Assembly: GCA_036399175.1 (NCBI GenBank)
Contig: DASWNP010000051.1
Coordinates: forward strand, 1-64,000
Direction: 5' to 3'
DNA: 64,000 bases
Source of the DNA: DASWNP01 sp036399175
GTDB taxonomy: Bacteria; Acidobacteriota; Blastocatellia; Pyrinomonadales; Pyrinomonadaceae
Part shown: piece after piece, positions 40,859 through 48,308 of the stretch
Layout: the number at the start of each line of letters is the position of its first letter
Position numbering within the stretch: position 1 is the first letter of the stretch
The notes under the pieces: generated by a model
What the model was told of the DNA's origin: nothing
The model's database searches: none
The model's input: only the letters and a program-made list of their open reading frames with translations
Made by a program: the position numbers and the translations under genes

Positions 40859-41461
40859 ATGCTCAAAAGATTCGGCCTCGTCATCACGCTCGCTCTCGTC
40901 ATCGTGGCCGCGCCTGTCGAGAGCGCGGTGACGAAATACGAGATTGACACGGCGCATTCCAATATCGGTTTCTCTGTCCCAATCCTGGGCGGGCTGTCGC
41001 ACGTGCGCGGCAAGTTCAACGAGTTCACGGCGAGCGTCGTCTATGACGATGCGGACATCTCGAAATCGTCCGTGACGGCGACCATCAAGGCGGCGAGCAT
41101 CGACACCGGCATCGAGCGGCGCGACGCGCACTTGAGAAACGCAGACTTTTTCGATGTCGAGAAATACCCGGAGATTACTTTCCAGAGCACGCGCGTCGAA
41201 AAGAAGGGCAAGCAGTTCGTCGCGCACGGCACGTTCACGATGCACGGCGTCTCGAAAGAGATTGCGCTGCCGTTTACCATCAACGGCGTGCGCAAAGACC
41301 CGAAGACGGGCAAGACCACTATCGGAGTGACGGCCAGAACCGCTCTCAACCGCAAAGATTTCGGTATCAGCTTCAGCCGCCCCGACAACCCCGATTTCCT
41401 CGGCGACATGATAGACATCGAGCTTAATCTTGTGACCAGAGCCGCGAGCCCGCAGCAGTAG
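40859..41461 (+). CDS. YceI family periplasmic lipid-binding protein
   Basis: The 200-residue exported protein has a signal peptide (LKRFGLVITLALVIVAAPVE) and the YceI lipocalin-like barrel: YEIDTAHSNIGFSVPILGG, SHVRGKFNEFTASVVYDD, RDAHLRNADFFDVEKYPEIT, GTFTMHGVSKEIALP and ARTALNRKDFGISF. YceI proteins bind isoprenoid or other long-chain lipids in a deep pocket. The ATG at 40859 is 17 bases from a repeat arm and follows TCGGAG. Confidence 0.93.
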   Translation: MLKRFGLVITLALVIVAAPVESAVTKYEIDTAHSNIGFSVPILGGLSHVRGKFNEFTASVVYDDADISKSSVTATIKAASIDTGIERRDAHLRNADFFDVEKYPEITFQSTRVEKKGKQFVAHGTFTMHGVSKEIALPFTINGVRKDPKTGKTTIGVTARTALNRKDFGISFSRPDNPDFLGDMIDIELNLVTRAASPQQ

Positions 41462-41490
41462 TCGAGCGCCTCGGCGCGCGAGCTTCCTCG

Positions 41491-42525
41491 ATGCAGAGCA
41501 ATTCCAACGAGCGACCGGCGATTTCCGTCAGCGAGTTTCTGTCGCTCGCCCCCGAGCGTCTTAAGCTAGAGGTGCTCGCGGGAGCGCGCGGCTCCGCAGA
41601 TCGTTTCGTCAACGTCGCGCGCATACAGAAACTCGGGCTCGCCCTCGCAGGCTTCACGCATTACATTCACGAAGGGCGCGTGCAGATTGTCGGGCAGAGC
41701 GAAATCTGGTTTCTCGGTCAGCTCTCGCCTGAGCGTCGCCGCGAGGCGATACGCAATCTGGAGCTTGAGAAAATCTCCTGCATCCTCGTCACCAAAGCTC
41801 TTGAGCCGCCCGTCGAATTGCTCGAAGCCGCCGAAGATGCCGCGCTCCCGCTCCTCCGCACGCCGCTCGTCAGCTCCATCGCCATCAGCCTCGTCACCGA
41901 ATTTTTGCAGGAGGCGCTCGCGCCGCGCGAGATGCGTCACGGCGTCCTCTTAGACCTCTACGGCCTCGGCGTGCTGATAGAAGGCAAGTCGGGCGTCGGC
42001 AAGTCAGAGTGCGCGCTCGACCTCATCGTGCGCGGCCATCGTCTCGTCTCCGACGACCTCATCGAAGTCAGACGCACAGCGCCCGAGCAACTTCTCGGCA
42101 GCGCGCCCGAGCTTCTGCGCGACCACATGGAGATACGGGGCTTAGGCATCATCAACATCCGAGACCTCTTCGGCGTCTCGGCCATCGCCTCGACAAAGCC
42201 CATTAGCCTCTCGATTCTGCTCGTGCGCTGGGAAGAGGCGCGCGAAGTTGACCGCCTCGGCATCGAGACGCGCACGGTCGAGATACTCGGCGTCTCTGTG
42301 CCGCAGGTTCTGCTGCCCGTCAGTCCCGGCAGAAACCTCTCGACGCTCGTCGAGACCGCCGTCCGAGTTCATCTGCTGCGCGTGCGCGGCTACGACGCGG
42401 CGCACAGCTTCGTCGCGCGTCACGCCGCGTTGATAGGGGCGTCTGAAGTAGCTACACAGATTGAGCCGGACGCCGCAGCTTCGAGGAGCCGCGTAACCGG
42501 CGGCGGCGGCGGCGTTGACGAATGA
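41491..42525 (+). CDS. hprK: HPr kinase/phosphorylase
   Basis: The 344-residue bifunctional enzyme phosphorylates and dephosphorylates the regulatory serine of HPr. The N-domain (1-130) resembles MurF-like folds. The catalytic domain has H150 (REMRHGVLLDLYG), P-loop EGKSGVGKSE (165-173), SDDLIEVRRT and the HprK signature EIRGLGIINIRDLFG. Its substrate HPr is encoded at 44109 and retains a serine in the right place (S48). The gene overlaps rapZ by four bases. Confidence 0.95.
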   Translation: MQSNSNERPAISVSEFLSLAPERLKLEVLAGARGSADRFVNVARIQKLGLALAGFTHYIHEGRVQIVGQSEIWFLGQLSPERRREAIRNLELEKISCILVTKALEPPVELLEAAEDAALPLLRTPLVSSIAISLVTEFLQEALAPREMRHGVLLDLYGLGVLIEGKSGVGKSECALDLIVRGHRLVSDDLIEVRRTAPEQLLGSAPELLRDHMEIRGLGIINIRDLFGVSAIASTKPISLSILLVRWEEAREVDRLGIETRTVEILGVSVPQVLLPVSPGRNLSTLVETAVRVHLLRVRGYDAAHSFVARHAALIGASEVATQIEPDAAASRSRVTGGGGGVDE

Positions 42526-43469
42526 CGAGGCGCGCGATGGCGGGGAAGAAACGAGCAGTCGAAGAGACCGAGAAGGGCGTGCCCGACATCGTTATCATCA
42601 CGGGCTTGAGCGGTTCGGGGATGAGTTCGGCCACCAACGCTTTTGAAGACCTCGGCTACTTCTGCGTCGATAATCTGCCGCTCACGCTGCTCCCGACCTT
42701 CGCTCGACTCGTCCAGCCCGACGAAGACGAAAAACCGCACATCGAACGCGCCGCCCTCGTCATAGACATTCGAGAGGGCAGCTTTCTCAGCGAGTTTCCC
42801 GCGCGACTCAAGGCGCTCAGGCGCGCGGGAGATTTGCGCGTCTTCGTCCTCTTCCTCGAAGCTTCGGACGAAGTTTTGCAGCGCCGCTTCAGCGAGACGC
42901 GCCGCCCGCACCCGGCGGACACGGGCGACGGACTACTTTCGGCCATCCGCGATGAGCGCGCCGCCATCGCCGAGATACGCGCGCTCGCCGACCACATCAT
43001 CGACACCTCCGAGCACACCGTCCACACCCTCCGGCGCGTGCTCGTCGAACGCTTCAGCCCCGGCCTCGAAGGCACGCCGATGCGCGTGCAGGTCGTCAGC
43101 TTCGGACACAAGTACGGCGGGCCGCGCGACGTGGATTTGCTCTTTGACGTGCGACACTTGCCGAACCCGCATTTCGTGTCAGAGCTACGCCACCTTTCCG
43201 GCCACGACCGTCGTGTGGTTGAATACCTTCTGGCGAGCGATGAAGTGAAAGAGACGCTCAGGCGCTTCGGCGACCTGCTCGACTACCTCGTGCCGCTCTA
43301 CCGGCGCGAGGGGAAATCCTACGTCACGGTCGGCGTCGGCTGCACGGGCGGGCGTCATCGCTCCGTGATGATTGCCAACGCGCTCGCGCGTCGTCTGCGC
43401 CGCGCAGGCTTCGACGCCTCGGCCAGTCACCGCGACGTGAAAAAAACCAAGCAACGGAAAGACAAATGA
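42522..43469 (+). CDS. rapZ: RapZ-family nucleotide-binding protein with altered P-loop
   Basis: The 315-residue protein is of the RapZ/YvcJ family (RNase adaptor in enterobacteria; UDP-GlcNAc or nucleotide binding elsewhere). The N-domain has TGLSGSGMSSATNAFEDLGY then FCVDNLP, but the P-loop lysine is Met34. An aspartate-rich Walker B-like RDLRVFVLFLEAS region is present. The C-domain keeps the conserved FGHKYGGPRDVDLLFDVRHL, LPNPHFVSELRHLSG and VGCTGGRHRSVMIAN. It starts in the hprK stop codon (ATGA) and precedes the PTS genes. Confidence 0.93.
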   Translation: MTRRAMAGKKRAVEETEKGVPDIVIITGLSGSGMSSATNAFEDLGYFCVDNLPLTLLPTFARLVQPDEDEKPHIERAALVIDIREGSFLSEFPARLKALRRAGDLRVFVLFLEASDEVLQRRFSETRRPHPADTGDGLLSAIRDERAAIAEIRALADHIIDTSEHTVHTLRRVLVERFSPGLEGTPMRVQVVSFGHKYGGPRDVDLLFDVRHLPNPHFVSELRHLSGHDRRVVEYLLASDEVKETLRRFGDLLDYLVPLYRREGKSYVTVGVGCTGGRHRSVMIANALARRLRRAGFDASASHRDVKKTKQRKDK

Positions 43470-43556
43470 TGAATGCGGCAGTGTGAATGATGAATGAAAG
43501 ACAAAGGCTTTCTGCTTTTCATTCCGCATTCCGCATTCCGTATTCCGCATTTGCTT
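43466..43556. repeat. Tandem-unit inverted repeat (GAATGCG / ATGATGAATG units)
   Basis: The left arm has AATGATGAATGCGGCAGTGT then GAATGATGAATGAAAGACA. The right arm has CATTCCGCATTCCGCATTCC then GTATTCCGCATT. The segment GATGAATGAAAGACA is shared with the copy at 17041-17128. The left arm includes the rapZ stop codon. Confidence 0.85.
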
Positions 43557-43577
43557 TTATGATTGGGGGCGCGATTG

Positions 43578-44057
43578 ATGCCTGAGAATGAAGCTAAGAT
43601 GGGGGAGAACGGCGGAGGCGCGAGCGGTGGGGCGGCGTCGAAGCGGCGCGTCGCGGGTGTGGTAGTGACGCACGGGCGTTTTGCGACGGAGCTGCTGGCG
43701 GCGGCTGAAATGATTATCGGGCCTATCAGTCACATCGCGGCGGTCTCGATTGGCTGGCACGACGACGTGGATGCGGCGAGCGACGAGATAGAGCGCGCCA
43801 TCTCGCGCGTCTCGGAAGGGCGCGGAGTGCTGCTTTTGACCGATATGTTCGGCGGGACGCCGACCAATATCGCCTCGATGTTTCTCAAGGAGGGCGAGGT
43901 AGAGGTGGTGACGGGAGTGAACCTGCCCATGGTTGTGAAGCTTGCGAATCAGACGGTCGAAGAGTCTCTGGCGGATTTGGCGCGCAGGGTTCGCAATCAG
44001 GGGCGGGAGGGAATCTATCTGGCGGGCGAGCTGCTCGCCGAGCCGAAGAAGAGCTGA
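43578..44057 (+). CDS. PTS EIIA component, mannose family (ManX-like)
   Basis: The 159-residue soluble protein is of the EIIA-Man family: phosphoacceptor His in GVVVTHGRFATELLAAAEMI, then GRGVLLLTDMFGGTPTNIAS and VVTGVNLPMVVKLANQTV. It receives phosphate from HPr. No EIIB or EIIC permease is nearby, so it is probably regulatory. The first 25 residues are a Gly/Ala-rich extension. The ATG at 43578 is preferred over a TTG at 43563. Confidence 0.93.
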   Translation: MPENEAKMGENGGGASGGAASKRRVAGVVVTHGRFATELLAAAEMIIGPISHIAAVSIGWHDDVDAASDEIERAISRVSEGRGVLLLTDMFGGTPTNIASMFLKEGEVEVVTGVNLPMVVKLANQTVEESLADLARRVRNQGREGIYLAGELLAEPKKS

Positions 44058-44108
44058 AGGTGAGCTGCCCGCGCTGACGCTGGAGCTTAAGGCGGAAGGT
44101 CGTCTGAA

Positions 44109-44384
44109 ATGGTCGAACAGCAGGTGGTGGTAACGAATCGTCTGGGCTTGCACGCGCGCGCGGCGGCGCGTTTGGTGCGAACGGCGAGCGCCTTTTGCAG
44201 CACGGTCAGGCTGGAGCGTGCAGACCGCAGCGCGTCGGCCGATGCGAAGTCGATTTTGAGTGTCCTGATGCTGGCAGCGGCGCGGGGCACGTCGCTTCGC
44301 GCGACAGCCGAAGGCGCGGACGAGCGCGAAGCTCTGGGCGCAGTGTGCGAGCTGATTACGAGTGGGTTCGGAGAATCGCAGTAG
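44109..44384 (+). CDS. ptsH: Phosphocarrier protein HPr
   Basis: The 91-residue HPr passes phosphate from enzyme I to EIIA. Active-site His15 lies in TNRLGLHARAAARLV. The regulatory Ser48 is in ADAKSILSVLMLAAARG, matching the HprK target. The glycine-containing C-terminal motif is diverged (ATAEGADEREALGAVCELI). It overlaps the ptsI GTG by one base, indicating coupling. Confidence 0.95.
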   Translation: MVEQQVVVTNRLGLHARAAARLVRTASAFCSTVRLERADRSASADAKSILSVLMLAAARGTSLRATAEGADEREALGAVCELITSGFGESQ

Positions 44385-46246
44385 TGAGTCGAAGACGAAA
44401 AGAAGCGCGCGGGCTGGAGGAGAGGCGCTGGCGCGGCATCGTCGTCTCGGAGGGCGTAGTCGTCGGGCGCGTCCTGCGCATCCATAACGGCGCGGGCGGG
44501 CGCGTCTATCGCGCGACGCTCGACGAAAGCGAAGTCGAGCCGGAGGCGCGCCGCCTGAGAGTCGCCGTGCGGCTGGTTCGTCGGCAGCTTCTCGCCGTCA
44601 AAAAAAACGCCGAGCGCGCCCTCGGCTCCGAGCACGCTTACATCTTCGACGCACATCTGCTGATGCTCGAAGACAGAAAGTTTCTTGAAGACATCGAGGG
44701 CTACATCCGGCGCGAGCGCGTCAACGCCGAGTGGGCGGTAAAGGTCGTCGCCGACCGTCTGCTGGCAATCTACAGGGAGATAAAAGACGAGTACCTGCGC
44801 GAGCGCGGCTCCGACGTAGAAGACGTGATGCGCCGCATGCTCGTCGCCCTGAGCGGCGAACGCGCCGAGGACAATCGACTGACCGAAGACGCCGTCGTCG
44901 TCGCCGCAGAGCTGATGCCCTCGACGGCGGCTGAGCTTGATTTCGCGCACGTCAAAGCGATTGCCACCGACGCCGGAGGCTGGACTTCTCATACGGCCAT
45001 CATCGCGCGCGGCATGGGCGTCCCGACCCTCGTCGGCCTGCGCGACCTCTACGAGCAGGCGCGCACGGGCGACGAAATTATCGTCGATGCTCAGGAGGGA
45101 CTGGCAATCCTGCATCCGTCCGACAGCACCGCCGAGCATTACAGGACGAAGCTTGCTCAGAGCTTCGACGCGACTCGACGCGACTCGACGGACGCCTCAT
45201 CAGCATCGACTTCAAGCTCAAACGAAGGCAGCGAGAGCGCCCTCTCGTCCTCGCGCGACGAGCCTTTGCTGACGCTCGACGGCGTGGAAGTTTTCCTGCG
45301 CGCTAACGTCGAGCTGCCCGCCGAGTATGAGGGAGTGCGGCGCTACGGTGCGCGCGGCATCGGTCTCTATCGTTCGGAGTTTCTGCTCTCGCAGCGCGGC
45401 TCGATGCCGAGCGAAGACGAGCAGCGCGCCGCCTACACCGAGCTTGCGCGACTCGGCGGCTCAGACGGCGCGACCATCCGCCTCTTCGATTTGGGCGGCG
45501 ACAAAATCGGCGGCGGCGTGCAGTCAGGCGACGAGCGCAACCCGGCTCTCGGCCTGCGCGCGATTCGCTTCTGCCTGACGCGCGAAGACGTTCTGCGCAC
45601 ACAGGCGCGAGCCGTCCTGCGCGCGGCCTCCGAGGGGCGCTTGAGTCTCGTGCTGCCGATGATTTCAGACGTGATGGAAGTGCGACGCGCGCGTCGCATC
45701 ATCGAAGAAGAACGCCAGCGTCTGAGAGAGGCGGGGCAGGCCGTAGGAGAGGTGCGTCTCGGCGCGATGATAGAAGTTCCTTCGGCAGTGCTCGTCGCGG
45801 AGCGGCTGGCGCGCGAGGTTGATTTCTTCAGCCTCGGCACGAACGATTTGATTCAATACCTGCTCGCCGTCGATAGAAGCAACGAGGAGGTGGCCGACTG
45901 GTTTCGCTCGCTGCATCCGGCAGTGCTCGAAAGCATCCGCCGGACGCTACGCGCTGCCGAAGAGGCTCGTATCCCCGTCAACGTCTGCGGCGAGATGGCC
46001 GCCAGGCCCGTCTACGCCTTTATCCTCGTCGGCCTCGGCGCGAGAGATTTGAGCATGACGGCCTCTTCGATTCCGCGCGTCAGGCGCACGCTCGCCGGAA
46101 TCGAGGCCGAAAGGGCACGCGCGCTCGCCGCAGAATGTCTCGAATGCTCGACGGCGGACGAGGTCGAGCAGCTCGTCCGCGTCCGCCTCGGCGCGGAATA
46201 TCCGCATCTTTTTTCGCCGGAAATCTTGCCAGCGCCAAAATCGTGA
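44384..46246 (+). CDS. ptsI: PTS enzyme I (phosphoenolpyruvate-protein phosphotransferase)
   Basis: The 620-residue enzyme transfers phosphate from phosphoenolpyruvate to HPr. It has an N-domain with VSEGVVVGRVL, active-site His in TDAGGWTSHTAIIARGMG, a linker of about 30 residues very rich in Ser/Asp/Ala (around 260-290) not usual for the family, then the PEP-binding barrel: RSEFLLSQRGSMPSEDEQ, IRLFDLGGDKIG, GAMIEVPSAVL, DFFSLGTNDLIQYLLAVDRS and NVCGEMAARPVYAFIL. The GTG at 44384 overlaps the HPr stop; the frame is open further upstream but inside ptsH. Last gene of the hprK-rapZ-EIIA-HPr-EI series. Confidence 0.95.
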   Translation: MSRRRKEARGLEERRWRGIVVSEGVVVGRVLRIHNGAGGRVYRATLDESEVEPEARRLRVAVRLVRRQLLAVKKNAERALGSEHAYIFDAHLLMLEDRKFLEDIEGYIRRERVNAEWAVKVVADRLLAIYREIKDEYLRERGSDVEDVMRRMLVALSGERAEDNRLTEDAVVVAAELMPSTAAELDFAHVKAIATDAGGWTSHTAIIARGMGVPTLVGLRDLYEQARTGDEIIVDAQEGLAILHPSDSTAEHYRTKLAQSFDATRRDSTDASSASTSSSNEGSESALSSSRDEPLLTLDGVEVFLRANVELPAEYEGVRRYGARGIGLYRSEFLLSQRGSMPSEDEQRAAYTELARLGGSDGATIRLFDLGGDKIGGGVQSGDERNPALGLRAIRFCLTREDVLRTQARAVLRAASEGRLSLVLPMISDVMEVRRARRIIEEERQRLREAGQAVGEVRLGAMIEVPSAVLVAERLAREVDFFSLGTNDLIQYLLAVDRSNEEVADWFRSLHPAVLESIRRTLRAAEEARIPVNVCGEMAARPVYAFILVGLGARDLSMTASSIPRVRRTLAGIEAERARALAAECLECSTADEVEQLVRVRLGAEYPHLFSPEILPAPKS

Positions 46247-46621
46247 GAGTAAAATCGAGCCTGTGGGTGAAATTTCCCGACCCGCCCGCCTTCGATTCAC
46301 GCCGCGCCGCTCGCCGCCCGTCCGTCGGAATTCGAGGTCAGATTAACTTTGAGTCGGAAAATCTCTGCGAAAACCGACCTGTTAAGTGTTTAATCTGAAG
46401 GGAGAAGATGCCGCGCCGATTTTTCCCCGGGAAACGGGGCGCGCATCCGGCCTTGAAAGGCAAGAGGCGAGGGCGCTCGAAAGCTTGAAACAGCCCGTGC
46501 GCCGGAGCCCGTTTTCAGTTTCAAACACGGAAGGCACGAACCGAGCGGTGCGCCGTCAGCCGTTGCCCCGGCGAGGCGCAGGCCGCAGGAAGTTCCGGCA
46601 GAAGGAAAGAAGAGTGCTGTT
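46247..46621 (+). promoter_or_regulatory. Long leader region upstream of the polysaccharide export gene, possibly structured
   Basis: This 375-base gap has no convincing gene. Its second half can form several short hairpins: CCCCGGGAAACGGGG (46425-46439), GCCTTGAAAGGC (46450-46461) and GCTCGAAAGC (46475-46484) inside GGGC...GCCC. A TTGAAAC near 46485 can pair with GTTTCAA near 46517. The density of small-loop stems suggests a structured RNA leader, but it does not match a riboswitch class I can name. AAGGAAAG precedes the downstream ATG. Confidence 0.35.
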
Positions 46622-48118
46622 ATGAAGAAAGTTCTCAACGTCGCTGCGACGGCGCTTGTCTGTTGCGCTCTGGAAGCATCGGTTTTGGCCGTGCAGGGCG
46701 GCAAAGTCCGCGTCGGCCCTTCGGCCGAAGACCAGCCGCCGCCGGTCTCCGAGACCAAGAGCCGCAAGCCATCGGCGGCCACCTCCGACGCCAAGCCCGA
46801 AATTAAAATCGAGAAAAGCTCTGAGGCCAGGAAAGAGCCGAAGACCGATTCGAGAACCGAAGCGCGCCGCGAAGAGAAGAGCGAAGCCGCCAAGAAGAGC
46901 GTCGCTCTCACTTCCAACGTGTCGACGGTAGACGCCGGAAGCTCGTCAGCTCCGGCCAGCGACGCGCCCGCGAAGAAGGCTTCCGACGCTCCGCTCCCCG
47001 CGCCGGCCGTCCCCTCCAAAAACAGCCCGCCCGCTTCTTCCGGCAACGGCGCTTCCGGCGCGGCGCACAAACCCGCCGTCGTCTCGCCAGCAAGCATCTC
47101 AAACAACAACTCGCCCGCCCCGGCCACGTCTGCGCCCGCGAGCAAACCTGCGGCCTCCGCCGTCGCGCCGTCTCCGGCGGCCTCGAAGCCCTCCGTCTCG
47201 AATAACGTCTCGACCAACGTTCCGACGAACGTCTCGCCCGTCTCGCCCGCCGTCGTCACGAAGCCAGAAGAGACGAAAAACTCTTCAGCCGCCTCGACGC
47301 CCGCGAGCACCGGCGCGGACGCGGCGGCTAACTCGGCCTCCGTCGCTGCCACGAGCGCCGCTTCGGCTGCGCTCGCGCCGACGGCCATCTACCGCGTCGG
47401 CGTCGGCGACGTGCTCGACATACGTCTGCTCAATCAGGCGACGACGCGCGAATCCACGCTCTTTACAGTCATGGCCGGCGGCGTGCTCGAATATCCACTG
47501 GCGGGCGACCCGACGCCCGTCGCCGGACTCACGCCCGAAGAGATAGGAGCCAAGCTCGCGGCGGCTCTCAAGCGTCGCGCCGTCTACGAAAAGCCGCAGG
47601 TGCTCGTCAGCGTGCGCCAGTACGAGAGCCACAGCGTTCTGGTGAGCGGACTGGTCGGCGTTCCCGGCACGAAGGTTCTCAGGCGCGAAGCCGTCCCGCT
47701 CTACGTCGTCATCGCCGAGGCGCAGCCGCACCCCGAAGCCGGGCGCGCAATGATTATCTCGCGCGCCACAGGACAGAGCACGAGCGTTGATTTGTCGGAC
47801 ACGGCGGCGCTGAACGTTCTGGTCGGCGCGGGCGATGTCGTCAACGTCCTGCCTCGTCAGAAAGAGTACATCTACATCGGCGGCGAGATAGCCAGCGGCG
47901 GGCAGAAAGATTTTCACTCCGGCTTGACGCTGACGCAGGCCGTCCTGGCCGCAGGCGGAGTGACGCGTTTCAGCAGCGGCAGAATCCGTGTGGCGCGTCA
48001 GGGTGCGGACGGTCGCCTGATTTCCACCGAATATAATCTGCCGGAAATCGAATCAGGGAAGATACCCGACCCGCGTTTGCAGCCCGGCGACCGCATCGAG
48101 GTCGCGCGCAAACGCTGA
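46622..48118 (+). CDS. Polysaccharide biosynthesis/export protein (Poly_export/SLBB) with long low-complexity N-terminus
   Basis: The 498-residue exported protein has a signal peptide (KKVLNVAATALVCCALEASV), then about 220 residues of Ser/Ala/Pro/Lys-rich low complexity. The Wza-like export domain starts at YRVGVGDVLDIRLLNQATTR and continues with LEYPLAGDPTPVAGLTPEEI. An SLBB-type domain follows (HSVLVSGLVGVPGTKVLRRE) and a second one (YIYIGGEIASGGQKDFHSG, LTLTQAVLAAGGVTRFSSGR). Such proteins form the periplasmic/outer-membrane part of exopolysaccharide exporters. The N-terminal region may span peptidoglycan. It opens a block of envelope genes. Confidence 0.88.
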   Translation: MKKVLNVAATALVCCALEASVLAVQGGKVRVGPSAEDQPPPVSETKSRKPSAATSDAKPEIKIEKSSEARKEPKTDSRTEARREEKSEAAKKSVALTSNVSTVDAGSSSAPASDAPAKKASDAPLPAPAVPSKNSPPASSGNGASGAAHKPAVVSPASISNNNSPAPATSAPASKPAASAVAPSPAASKPSVSNNVSTNVPTNVSPVSPAVVTKPEETKNSSAASTPASTGADAAANSASVAATSAASAALAPTAIYRVGVGDVLDIRLLNQATTRESTLFTVMAGGVLEYPLAGDPTPVAGLTPEEIGAKLAAALKRRAVYEKPQVLVSVRQYESHSVLVSGLVGVPGTKVLRREAVPLYVVIAEAQPHPEAGRAMIISRATGQSTSVDLSDTAALNVLVGAGDVVNVLPRQKEYIYIGGEIASGGQKDFHSGLTLTQAVLAAGGVTRFSSGRIRVARQGADGRLISTEYNLPEIESGKIPDPRLQPGDRIEVARKR

Positions 48119-48308
48119 ACGCCGCGAAGCTTCTGTCTCCCCGTTCAATGCAGCATCTTGCCGACCGCCCTTCGAGGTTGTATCATCCGGCAAGTCGGCT
48201 TACGCGTGTCTCGGTCGAACAAATCTCATGTCCCCTGAGAACAAGCCACACAGGCAAGCTAAAGCTATATCATAAAACTCCTTTTTCCTTTGTCGGAGGA
48301 ACACTACT

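Noticed and set aside
46400..46560. Known c-di-GMP (GEMM) riboswitch upstream of the export gene
   Set aside because: The core sequences of GEMM-I are not found; only an unassigned structured leader can be proposed.
46390..47388. Ala/Glu-rich minus-strand frame opposite the low-complexity part of the export gene
   Set aside because: It is a shadow of the Ser/Ala/Pro-rich coding region; no start signal or domain is evident.
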